A DNA stretch of 8,461 nucleotides from Gammaproteobacteria bacterium (GTDB lineage Bacteria > Pseudomonadota > Gammaproteobacteria > DSM-16500). The notes under the pieces were generated by a model. It was not told where the DNA came from, searched no databases, and saw only the letters and a list, made by a program, of their open reading frames with translations. Location of the stretch: the NCBI GenBank assembly GCA_009885665.1, contig VFKI01000178.1:1-8461 (forward strand). Reading direction: 5' to 3'. Both the position numbers and the translations under genes were made by a program. Positions 1-6,882 of this stretch are shown in pieces (the stretch's first letter is position 1; each line of letters opens with the position of its first letter).

Positions 1-91
1 ATAGATGATGCCATGATGGGATGCAAGGTGTAAAAGTTATTTATGCGCAGGGTCTAAGCCGAGGAAAAACAAGCTCGCCATACGCCACACA

Positions 92-97
92 TATAAA
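92..97 (+). promoter_or_regulatory. Possible -10 box (TATAAA) for the large hinge protein
   Basis: TATAAA lies about 38 nt before the ATG at 135 and would give a leader of about 30 nt. I see no convincing -35 hexamer at 16-18 bp spacing, so this is a weak call. Confidence 0.25.
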
Positions 98-120
98 GAC
101 TTACGCCAAAACAACAGAAA

Positions 121-127
121 AAGAAGG
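121..127 (+). promoter_or_regulatory. Ribosome binding site deciding the ATG 135 start
   Basis: AAGAAGG lies 7 nt upstream of ATG 135. The alternative in-frame ATG at 21 has no comparable purine-rich site, so this element decides the start. Confidence 0.7.
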
Positions 128-134
128 TAACACC

Positions 135-2600
135 ATGCGATTAAGAAAAAAAACAAAAAAGACCGTGCTTTTTTATTTCGCTGCTTTTTATAATTTAAAA
201 AATGGCGCTGAACTCAGTGAATCAGAATCAAACAGTCAAATCATCAAGCCAAACCCCTATGAAATAGAACTTGGATGCGCATTCCATGTTTTCAGCGAAG
301 AAGGCTCTAACGAATTACAGTGTAACATTTATTTACAAAACGAAGAACAAGCACTGACGGTCATCTCAAAAATAAACACAAGACAGTCAAATGCGGAAGA
401 TGCCACCATTCAAGGTATATATGCAACATTCAGACCTAATAAAAGGCCAAACACAACAAACTTTAAATTACAAGACATTGACGTTTTTTTAAAACAGATA
501 CAGCCTGGTTTTTTTAATTTTCTTTATAAAAAACACACAAAAACAGAAGAAGAAAACATCAAACATATCGAACAAGCACAACAAGCGCTACGCCTATACC
601 TTCGGGAAAACATAAGCGTCTATGACAATAACAAAAGAATAATAGATGCTTACGACGCAATCATGCGAACAACAAAAACCAGACAACAAGCACTGGAACC
701 ACACTATAAATCCATTGATTCCAGTCATTTTAGCCAAAGTGAATTTGAGAAAAAAGAAATGGAAACACGGCTAAAAATCAGCACTTCTCTAACAGACGAC
801 GAGGAAAAATCATGCGATAGCAATCTCAAGGAGCTTCAACGCATTACCTCTAAAAACTTTCGTATCGTTTGGCAAAAAAATGGTGCCGTGACATGTGAAT
901 TTGAATTAAGTACTGACAATGATGCCAAGGATGATGATAATGGTAATCAAATTCAGCGCTATGATCTTAGCCAAAACGATATCATGTACATTTCTGCACA
1001 TCACCCAGACTTTGAAAAAAACTTAGCACGCAAAGATAAATGGCTAGAATACTATGACGCCTGTTTTTTATGCTATGACACATCCACCTATAGTGAAATT
1101 CTCGATCCAAAAAATAAGGCTCGCCCAGGAAAAATAACGCGGCGCAATAATGCAAAATGTTGCACATGGCAACACTGTCTTAAAAATAAAGGACGTGTGT
1201 GTGGCTATGTGGGCACAGCCCTCCTCGTTGCAGGCGCCGTCATTTCATTCATTGGCTCACGTGTTGCGATAGGAAACGCGACGCCGCAAGGTTTTTCTGC
1301 GCCCGAAACAACGACACTCTCCCCCATCAACCTGGCGGCATATACTCGCCTCAACACGAGCGATGCTTTTTATAATAAAAATAATAAAAATAGTAATAAT
1401 AATTCATACAATTTCACATTCAATAACTCGACGCAATTTTTAGATTTGCACGCTTATTATGATGGCTTTATTGGGGATGCACGGGTCAACGCACATAACA
1501 CCGAATTTTGCACCAAACCGAATTCACAACCCCTTTTTCAACCCTGTGCCGATGAACCACTTACCTGTATCGAAGTAGCTAATCTAGCTGTTGCATCGAT
1601 ACAAACAACACTCATGAATGATTTATGCATCACATCCGCCCCGCAAAATGCTTCGCTTAGCCTAGAAATCAATGTGCATGCCAAACATGCCGCCACTCAC
1701 GCAAGATGCTATGCGCTTTATCCGGCTTTTTGGTCGAATACGGACACTCTGAACAAATTTAAACAATGGGTCGTCGGCGGAGACAACCCGAGGTTAGTCA
1801 CGCAACTTGATTTTTCATCAACCACACCAACAGACGCGCCAACAAAAGCGCCAACAGACGCGCCAACAGACATACCGACAAAAGCGCCAACAGACGTACC
1901 GACAAAAGCGCCAACAGACGCGCCAACAGACGTGCCAACAAAAACACCCACAGACGCACCAACAAAAGCGCCGACACCGCCTAGCAGCACAGTGAAAATT
2001 AATCCATGCGGCCAAATTAACTACCCTACTGATTTTCCCTATCCAGTATTTGCCCATTGCGACCTCATTGAAGGTAGCGGGCAGGCAAGCTTTTACTGCG
2101 CGCTGGCGCGCTCGGTAGAAACTATTTCGGTACCAGAAGATCACTGCGCAACGGATGGAAACAGTCAGTTTAATTGTAACGGTGACGAGGCGAGTGTTGC
2201 CGCTGCGGTCAAGAACATTTTCGTACAAGATAACAATCTAGCTGCCAACACGCTGACCTGCATCATAAATAATGGCGCGAAGATTGTTGCGGCTATCTTA
2301 CAGGCTGGGAGCGGTGCGTATTTCACAAGCAAAAAAAATGGCGGAGAAGTTAGTGCTCAACCCACACCGGCACCCGCTGTGGCATTAGCGCCTGCGATTG
2401 AAAAAAATATGCCGAGCGCGACTATCGGGTTGGTCGTAATTGGCGCGGCGTTAACAACCGTCGGAGCCGTCGTAGCGCTCAAAAAATGTGGATTTTTTAA
2501 ACCAAAACACCCCTATCGCGCCTTAGCTGCCGATCCTACACCAACATATTCAGACCAAGACAACGCCACGCCGTACACACTCATTCAGTTGTCACGTTAA
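135..2600 (+). CDS. Large two-TM protein with Pro-Thr hinge and Cys domains, function unknown
   Basis: I do not recognise a family; 821 aa. ATG 135 is chosen because AAGAAGG lies 7 nt upstream; an in-frame ATG at 21 would add 38 residues and has no ribosome site. Residues 1-355 are hydrophilic, largely helical around 135-240, with a short hydrophobic patch at 11-20 that is too short to be a convincing signal peptide. A Cys cluster (C342, C343, C348, C356) precedes a membrane helix at about 357-380. The loop that follows holds an Asn-rich stretch (413-432), Cys domain 1 (C459, C471, C478, C498, C525), a hinge of twelve P-T-x-x units (565-612), and Cys domain 2 (C625, C642, C655, C671, C681, C709). 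A second helix spans about 762-782, followed by a basic tail with C785 and Y794-R-A-L. Lys/Arg next to the N-side of helix 1 and the C-side of helix 2 predict both termini in the cytosol and the loop outside. The C-terminal part is paralogous to the partial gene at 8461-7724. The N-terminal half is visibly more AT-rich than the rest. Confidence 0.85.
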   Translation: MRLRKKTKKTVLFYFAAFYNLKNGAELSESESNSQIIKPNPYEIELGCAFHVFSEEGSNELQCNIYLQNEEQALTVISKINTRQSNAEDATIQGIYATFRPNKRPNTTNFKLQDIDVFLKQIQPGFFNFLYKKHTKTEEENIKHIEQAQQALRLYLRENISVYDNNKRIIDAYDAIMRTTKTRQQALEPHYKSIDSSHFSQSEFEKKEMETRLKISTSLTDDEEKSCDSNLKELQRITSKNFRIVWQKNGAVTCEFELSTDNDAKDDDNGNQIQRYDLSQNDIMYISAHHPDFEKNLARKDKWLEYYDACFLCYDTSTYSEILDPKNKARPGKITRRNNAKCCTWQHCLKNKGRVCGYVGTALLVAGAVISFIGSRVAIGNATPQGFSAPETTTLSPINLAAYTRLNTSDAFYNKNNKNSNNNSYNFTFNNSTQFLDLHAYYDGFIGDARVNAHNTEFCTKPNSQPLFQPCADEPLTCIEVANLAVASIQTTLMNDLCITSAPQNASLSLEINVHAKHAATHARCYALYPAFWSNTDTLNKFKQWVVGGDNPRLVTQLDFSSTTPTDAPTKAPTDAPTDIPTKAPTDVPTKAPTDAPTDVPTKTPTDAPTKAPTPPSSTVKINPCGQINYPTDFPYPVFAHCDLIEGSGQASFYCALARSVETISVPEDHCATDGNSQFNCNGDEASVAAAVKNIFVQDNNLAANTLTCIINNGAKIVAAILQAGSGAYFTSKKNGGEVSAQPTPAPAVALAPAIEKNMPSATIGLVVIGAALTTVGAVVALKKCGFFKPKHPYRALAADPTPTYSDQDNATPYTLIQLSR
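1371..1404 (+). repeat. AT-only simple-sequence tract encoding an Asn-rich stretch
   Basis: A run of (T)AATAA-like triplets, interrupted by a single G, encodes Tyr-Asn-Lys-Asn-Asn-Lys-Asn-Ser-Asn-Asn-Asn at about residues 413-423 of the large hinge protein. It lies just after the first membrane helix, in the predicted exposed loop. Such tracts are prone to slippage, so length may vary between strains. Confidence 0.6.
1827..1970 (+). repeat. Twelve 12-bp tandem units encoding a P-T-[DK]-[AVIT] hinge
   Basis: Twelve in-frame 12-bp units close to CCAACAGACGCG or CCAACAAAAGCG encode PTDA, PTKA, PTDI, PTDV and PTKT in mixed order (residues 565-612). PTPP and a Ser-rich stretch follow. Asp and Lys units occur in similar numbers, so the hinge is nearly charge-neutral. 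Because the unit is a multiple of three, gain or loss of units changes hinge length without a frameshift. The antisense and +1 open frames here are by-products of the repeat. Confidence 0.9.
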
Positions 2601-2746
2601 AACCGACATTTCGCACCTTTGTCTTTTTCGATAACGCTTCGTTAAAAATGGGTTTTAAATGCTCATTTACTTACGTGTAAACTGGGCTTTAAAACCCATT
2701 TTTGCCTCGATTTATACAAAAAATACTTTGGTGCGAAATGTCGGTT
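2601..2746. repeat. Nested symmetric inverted-repeat element, possibly MITE-like
   Basis: Outer arms 2601-2617 and 2730-2746 are perfect 17-bp inverted copies. Inner arms 2644-2659 and 2688-2703 are perfect 16-bp inverted copies, and a core pair TTTAC (2666-2670) / GTAAA (2677-2681) surrounds a 6-nt loop. All three pairs share the same centre, 2673.5, so the whole block is one interrupted palindrome and not separate hairpins. TTAAAA occurs immediately outside CCGAC at the left (2597-2602) and immediately outside GTCGG at the right (2745-2750), as expected for a target-site duplication around a 142-bp element. There is no coding capacity. Alternatives are a REP/ERIC-type palindrome or a locally evolved bidirectional terminator. 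Confidence 0.65.
2644..2703. terminator. Possible bidirectional terminator between convergent genes
   Basis: The 16-bp inner stem (A5-TGGG-T4-A3 paired with its inverse) ends in a T5 run when read in either direction. It lies 43 nt past the stop of the rightward gene and 70 nt past the stop of the leftward oxygenase gene. The stem is AT-rich and its loop is 28 nt with further pairing inside, so strength is uncertain. The position between converging genes supports the call. Confidence 0.5.
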
Positions 2747-2772
2747 AAAAACGACTTCCCTACCCTTTTTTA

Positions 2773-3735
2773 TCACTGCGGCGCATTCTGCTTAACTAAA
2801 TATCTAGCATAAGAGGCGGCCGCCCACTTGCCATAAGCAATACTGCCATCTGCCATTTTATTTTCTTGATAACGCACATCTTGCGTGAGCAACGAACGTG
2901 AATGAATCGTGCAGGTATCAGGTGCGTCTAAAAAAATGGCGCACGTAAAACGCTCAATATCACCACGCGCTTTTTTGACAATGTGACGCGTAGCACGCAT
3001 GCGATCATGCGAAGCAAGTTGGCCAAATTCGCCGATTTGAAAAAGTAAAATGGATTTATCGATTGCACGCACTTTTTCAAATGTATCACAACCCGTTGGC
3101 GTAATAAAAAGACCCGCTTCATCCGGTTCGGCAATTGCCACACCGTCACGAAAATAATACGCCGGCATTAATGCCGTTAAAATGCCATGATCCAAGTGCG
3201 CGCCACACCAGTCTGGATTATCATAGCTGGCATCACCGACTTTTTGATAATGCAACATGCGCCCATGCCCCGTCAGGCTGCTAGCATCCACAGCGATGGC
3301 CTCCAACAAGCCCGTGGCTTTAAATATTTTTTTGCCCACTTCAAAAATAAGCTGCGCAAGCGCAAGATACGGATCACGCAAATTGACTTCTTGCGGCCAG
3401 ATATTTTTTACGTTATCAGGCACCCACGCATAATACGATGCTTTCCGGTCATCGATTTGCCATTCATTCTGCGCGTTTTTAAACCATTCTGCACCAAGCT
3501 CATAGCCTTCTGTTTCGCCTGCATCACGTGCCGGCGCATAAGCTTGCTTGACGTTTTCAGGTAGCGCTGCAAACGCACGCGCGGCGTTGATATACGCTGC
3601 TGATTTTTCGACAAAATCGGGAATACCGCTGACGCCGATAATGCCTTTCTCACGCAATGCATTTGTTAATAAAGTAGCGACGCCCTGCTCTGTGGGTGCA
3701 AGCAAAGTTTCATAGGAAATAATATCGATATTCAT
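2773..3735 (-). CDS. 2-oxoglutarate/Fe(II)-dependent oxygenase, isopenicillin N synthase-like
   Basis: This 320-aa protein is of normal length for the non-haem iron oxygenase family that includes isopenicillin N synthase, ACC oxidase and gibberellin oxidases. The start is ATG 3735, with GAGGG 8 nt upstream; a further in-frame TTG at 3756 is less likely. An N-terminal helical region (about 1-110) precedes the jelly-roll core. The iron ligands are visible as H180-x-D182 (in AHLDHG) and H251 (in ATRHIV). R262-F-T264 (in ERFT) matches the R-x-S/T motif that binds the 2-oxoglutarate carboxylate, so the enzyme looks active and 2-oxoglutarate-dependent. The substrate cannot be read from the sequence. 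It lies 70 bp downstream of aroA on the same strand and may be co-transcribed. Confidence 0.88.
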   Translation of the reverse strand: MNIDIISYETLLAPTEQGVATLLTNALREKGIIGVSGIPDFVEKSAAYINAARAFAALPENVKQAYAPARDAGETEGYELGAEWFKNAQNEWQIDDRKASYYAWVPDNVKNIWPQEVNLRDPYLALAQLIFEVGKKIFKATGLLEAIAVDASSLTGHGRMLHYQKVGDASYDNPDWCGAHLDHGILTALMPAYYFRDGVAIAEPDEAGLFITPTGCDTFEKVRAIDKSILLFQIGEFGQLASHDRMRATRHIVKKARGDIERFTCAIFLDAPDTCTIHSRSLLTQDVRYQENKMADGSIAYGKWAAASYARYLVKQNAPQ

Positions 3736-3743
3736 AATGCACA

Positions 3744-3748
3744 CCCTC
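3744..3748 (-). promoter_or_regulatory. Ribosome binding site for the oxygenase
   Basis: Read on the minus strand, GAGGG sits 8 nt before ATG 3735. This supports starting the protein at MNIDIISY and not at the upstream TTG. Confidence 0.7.
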
Positions 3749-3805
3749 AGATACAATTTTTACGCGACGCGTTCGCCAAACAATTTTTTGTGATCCCATA
3801 TGAGG

Positions 3806-5089
3806 CTATTCATACAATTTTCCCCATAGTGTAAAAAATGCGGGACACGTCTTGCTGACACATTCTGCCCCCACAATCGTTACGCCCGTACGTAAGCCGA
3901 TTACTGAAAAAGCCATGGCAATTCGATGATCGCCGTGCGCATCAATCGTGCCGCCCGCGGTGGGGATGCCTGGCTGGATACGCAGCCAATCATGGCCGTC
4001 TTCGACTTGCACGCCTAAGCTACGCAACCCAGCGCACATTGCGCTAATACGATCAGATTCTTGTAAGCGCGTGTGGCCGACATTGGTAATCGTCGTAGGC
4101 GTTGTGGCGAATGGCGCGATCGCCGCCAGCGCCATAAATGTATCCGAGCAATCACGCATATCCACACTCACACCGCATAACGTCTCAGTTGCGCGTACGC
4201 TTAAGCCTGTCGCGTTTTCAGTGACTGTACAACCCATTTTCTGCAAAATGCTGAGAAAACGTGCGTCGCCTTGCCGGGTACGATTCAAATTTATCGGCTG
4301 AATAGTGACTTCCCCGCCCGTCACTACGGCTGCCGCAAAAAAACATGCCGCAGTTGTCAGGTCAGGCTCAACCTCATAATCGCGCGCCACATAACGTTGC
4401 GGCACGGGAATCAAATAGCGCTCTTGATGCAAGCGTTTTACTTTAACGCCAAATTCCGCCATCATCCCACACGTCATATCCACAAACGGCCGGCTAACCA
4501 CATCATGTGAATTGATCGTCACCGAGGTACGCGCAAAGGGTGCGGCCAACAATAAAGCAGAAACAAATTGACCACTCGCAGACGCATCCACTTCCAACGT
4601 GCCGCCTTGAAAACCTTGTGTGCCGCGCACGGTAAGTGGCAAATTAAGCGCCATGTGGGGCTCTATGCTTGCACCCTGACTGCAGACGGCTTCTATTAAA
4701 CCTTGCATGGGACGTAAGCGTAATCGCGCGGAGCCATCGAAATGATATTTACCCGGCGACGCCGCGCAAACTGCAAATAAAAATCGCGCCACGGTACCCG
4801 CATCGGCACACCAAATGTCGGCGGTTTTTTTCGGCAATACGCCGTGACAACCGGCAACCACACAACTGCCGCTCGCCGCATCTAAATTAACGACAACCCC
4901 GAGCGCATGCAGCGCATTGACACAGGCGATAGTGTCATCGCTCATCAGCATGCCAGAGATTTCGGATATGCCATCAGCAAGTGCTGCTAACAATAGCGCG
5001 CGATTCGTCATGCTGCGCGAGCCGGGGATGGTGACATGGGCAACAACGGGTTTTTCGATCACACGTATGGTTTGCTGCAAGGTAAGCAC
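3806..5089 (-). CDS. aroA: 3-phosphoshikimate 1-carboxyvinyltransferase (EPSP synthase)
   Basis: This enzyme joins phosphoenolpyruvate to shikimate-3-phosphate in the cytosol, the sixth step of the shikimate pathway to chorismate and aromatic amino acids. The 427-aa length is standard. Both inside-out barrel domains are present. Landmarks (E. coli equivalents in brackets) are PGSRSMTNR 22-30 (PGSKSVSNR), DAGT 96-99 (NAGT), R122 and R126-P127 (R-M-K-E-R-P), S172-G-Q174 (S-S-Q), QGD 273-275, D316 (D313), E344-S-D-R347 (E341/R344), H388-R389 (R386) and K413 (K411). The usual first-motif Lys is Arg25, the NAGT Asn is Asp96 and one substrate-loop Ser is Gly173; the other landmarks are intact. The start is GTG 5089 with AAAGAG close upstream. 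TTG 5080 is an alternative with better ribosome-site spacing and would remove three residues. No ATG start is available before the upstream stop codon. Confidence 0.92.
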   Translation of the reverse strand: MLTLQQTIRVIEKPVVAHVTIPGSRSMTNRALLLAALADGISEISGMLMSDDTIACVNALHALGVVVNLDAASGSCVVAGCHGVLPKKTADIWCADAGTVARFLFAVCAASPGKYHFDGSARLRLRPMQGLIEAVCSQGASIEPHMALNLPLTVRGTQGFQGGTLEVDASASGQFVSALLLAAPFARTSVTINSHDVVSRPFVDMTCGMMAEFGVKVKRLHQERYLIPVPQRYVARDYEVEPDLTTAACFFAAAVVTGGEVTIQPINLNRTRQGDARFLSILQKMGCTVTENATGLSVRATETLCGVSVDMRDCSDTFMALAAIAPFATTPTTITNVGHTRLQESDRISAMCAGLRSLGVQVEDGHDWLRIQPGIPTAGGTIDAHGDHRIAMAFSVIGLRTGVTIVGAECVSKTCPAFFTLWGKLYE

Positions 5090-5106
5090 TTCTCTTTGAA
5101 TACGGG

Positions 5107-5127
5107 ACGTGGATTATAATACCACGT
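5107..5127. promoter_or_regulatory. Palindrome over the aroA -10 box, operator candidate
   Basis: ACGTGG (5107-5112) and CCACGT (5122-5127) form a 6-bp inverted repeat around ATTATAATA. Read leftward, TATAAT occupies 5118-5113 and is a perfect -10 for aroA about 24 nt before the GTG start; a poor -35 (TTCCGT, spacing 18) is at 5142-5137. TATAAT is also present rightward at 5115-5120. Symmetric arms flanking a -10 suggest repressor binding, but no regulator is identified. Confidence 0.4.
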
Positions 5128-5178
5128 TGATCAAAAACGGAATCGATTTGTCGCATCTGATGGCGGGTGATCTCAATT

Positions 5179-5259
5179 TTAACGCGCCGGCTGAATAACC
5201 AGCTCGAGACCGAGACTCTGTAGCAGCGCACCAATGGTTCCACGTAGGCGGATGCGGCG
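5179..5259 (-). pseudogene. Possible remnant of an Xre/HipB-type antitoxin C-terminus
   Basis: On the minus strand, 26 codons end in the peptide TIGALLQSLGLELVIQPAR and TAA. The pattern 'leucine-rich helix, then LGLELV-I-x-P at the extreme C-terminus' is typical of small Xre/HipB-like antitoxin regulators. A stop codon (5262-5260) lies just upstream in frame and no HTH part can be found, because the region beyond is the start of the TPR gene. If real, this is a decayed fragment. The short length makes coincidence possible. Confidence 0.3.
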
Positions 5260-5271
5260 TTACAAATAGCG

Positions 5272-5277
5272 TATAAT
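5272..5277 (+). promoter_or_regulatory. -10 box (TATAAT) for the TPR-methyltransferase gene
   Basis: A perfect TATAAT places transcription start near 5284, which gives a leader of about 29 nt to ATG 5313 and would make ATG 5286 nearly leaderless. There is no recognisable -35 and no extended -10 TG, so activity may depend on an activator or be weak. Confidence 0.45.
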
Positions 5278-5312
5278 TTCGAGCAATGTTACCACCCGGA
5301 TACTTTCACGCC

Positions 5313-6857
5313 ATGAACATTGCCACTTACCGCGCCCAATTACGCCGCCAACCCGACGATGCCGACAGCTGGCATGCGCTGGGCTTACTTTACGCGCGCG
5401 ACAGCAAACTGCGCGCCGCCGCTTTTTGCTTACACAAAACCATGGCGTTGCAACCGGCTGATCTTGCCATTCCGCTCCATCTTGCCAATGTACGGCGCGC
5501 GCAAGGTCGCTTAGATGAAGCCGCGCATTTATTGACAACCCTTTTGCAGCGCGCGCCTGATTATTTGCCGGCTTACAATAATCTTGGCGTACTGCATTAC
5601 GCTGCTGCGCGCTACCCTGAGGCGATACACATTTTGCAACAAGCGGTGCACAAGGCGCCGACGTATATTGATGCTTGGTACAATTTGGGGCTCGCGCAAC
5701 TGAAAGCGGCTGATCCCGCCGCAGCTGCCGCCAGTTTTGCGGCGCTTTTAAAAATATCCGACACGCATTTAGCCGCGCGCTTTCATTATGGTTGTGCATT
5801 GATGGCGCAACACAATTTTGCGGCGGCGCGCGATATGTTTTTATCCATTGAAAACCAGCAAACTGAACATGCTGAAACTAAAATAAATTTAGCGCATTGT
5901 TATGTGCACACGGGTGATTTGCGTGCCGCACGCCATACGTATCACGCCGCCTTATCCTTGCAGCCTGACGATGCACAAATATTATTTAATTTAGGCGTGA
6001 TTTCGGCGCAATTAGGTGAACCCGATCATGCCATTCAATATTATCAACGCGCGCTGCAACAAGAAGGGGATTTATTTGCCGCGCATTATAATGTCGGTGT
6101 ATTGTTTTTAGCGCGCCACTATCCCGCTTTAGCATTACCGCATTTTAAAGCAGCGGCGCGCCTGCAGCCTGACAATAGCACCGTACAATATTTATTAACG
6201 ATGCTGAGTGATAAACGCCACTTGCTTGCTGCGCCGCCGGAATATATTCAATCGTTATTTAATGGCTATGCGGATCATTATGATGCGCATTTATTGCATG
6301 CGCTGGATTATGCCTTGCCGGATATTTTTATCAACGCTATCCAATCTGAGCTGCTCAAAACGAACCAGTGGGATATAGTAGATTTAGGCTGCGGCACGGG
6401 ATTGTGTGCCGCGCCTTTTAAGCCTTACGCGCAGACCTTAACTGGCGTCGATTTAGCTGAGAAAATGCTTGACCAAGCACGCGCGAAAAATATTTATACG
6501 GATTTAATATGCGATAACATCGATCATTTTCTGACGAATACCGATAAAAATTACCATTTAATTTTGACGGGCGATACGCTGGTTTACTTGGGGGATTTAG
6601 GTGAAATTTTTGCGCGCGTCAAACGCGTACTACGTCCACATGGCTTATGGCTATTTAATACCGAAATCACCACCGCCCGTGAAGATTATCAAATGCAACA
6701 ATCCGGCCGCTTCGGCCATCATGAAAATTATATTTTACGCCTCGCCAAAGAAAATGATTTGCACTGTGTCCAACACACAAAAATCCATAGCCGCACACAG
6801 GTGGACAAACCGGTGGATGGCTATTTGTTTGTGTTGCGGCAGAAAGAGTTGGCTTAA
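5313..6857 (+). CDS. TPR-repeat protein with C-terminal SAM-dependent methyltransferase domain
   Basis: This 514-aa cytosolic protein has about eight tetratricopeptide repeats (residues about 16-287, 34-residue period, with W/Y-LG, A and P at the usual places). A class I methyltransferase domain follows at about 315-510. Motif I is V356-DLGCGTG-363, the acidic residue that usually binds the ribose of S-adenosylmethionine is D380 (in TGVDLAEKML), and the later strand is 'RVLRPHGLWLF' at 438-448. The sequence 'LFNGYADHYDAHL' just before the domain is typical of the predicted TPR-methyltransferases (COG4976 type). The repeats probably select the partner or substrate, which is unknown. ATG 5286 would add nine residues; 5313 is preferred because the only -10 box puts the transcript start near 5284. 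Neither start has a strong ribosome site. It is divergent from aroA and ends 25 bp from the convergent barrel gene, with no hairpin between them. Confidence 0.88.
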   Translation: MNIATYRAQLRRQPDDADSWHALGLLYARDSKLRAAAFCLHKTMALQPADLAIPLHLANVRRAQGRLDEAAHLLTTLLQRAPDYLPAYNNLGVLHYAAARYPEAIHILQQAVHKAPTYIDAWYNLGLAQLKAADPAAAAASFAALLKISDTHLAARFHYGCALMAQHNFAAARDMFLSIENQQTEHAETKINLAHCYVHTGDLRAARHTYHAALSLQPDDAQILFNLGVISAQLGEPDHAIQYYQRALQQEGDLFAAHYNVGVLFLARHYPALALPHFKAAARLQPDNSTVQYLLTMLSDKRHLLAAPPEYIQSLFNGYADHYDAHLLHALDYALPDIFINAIQSELLKTNQWDIVDLGCGTGLCAAPFKPYAQTLTGVDLAEKMLDQARAKNIYTDLICDNIDHFLTNTDKNYHLILTGDTLVYLGDLGEIFARVKRVLRPHGLWLFNTEITTAREDYQMQQSGRFGHHENYILRLAKENDLHCVQHTKIHSRTQVDKPVDGYLFVLRQKELA

Positions 6858-6882
6858 CTCAATCCGCCGTAACGCTAATAAA

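Noticed and set aside
1..33. Frame ending TAA at 31-33 as the tail of an upstream gene
   Set aside because: Only ten codons are visible with no recognisable sequence, so it cannot be separated from chance.
1718..2228. Open antisense and +1 frames across the Pro-Thr repeat (Val-Gly-Ala-rich or Cys-Trp-Arg-rich peptides)
   Set aside because: They exist because a 12-bp repeat lacks stops in several frames. They have no plausible start signals, and the sense frame is supported by domain conservation with the second gene.
135..2600. Eukaryotic origin suggested by the P-T repeats, sequons and tyrosine motif
   Set aside because: A good Shine-Dalgarno site, uninterrupted gene-dense neighbours and a Gram-negative barrel next to the paralogue point to a bacterial chromosome.
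3163..3176. Perfect 14-bp palindrome CGGCATTAATGCCG
   Set aside because: It lies inside the conserved core of the oxygenase coding sequence and shows no partner site or promoter. It is probably incidental.
3736..3805. Terminator or separate promoter between aroA and the oxygenase
   Set aside because: A small inverted repeat around GCGACGCGTTCGC is present but is not followed by a T run on the minus strand, and no good -35/-10 pair is seen, so co-transcription remains the simplest view.
5260..5799. 179-codon open frame antisense to the start of the TPR-methyltransferase gene
   Set aside because: It is a shadow of the GC-rich TPR coding region. The sense frame has clear TPR and methyltransferase motifs and this one has no recognisable feature.
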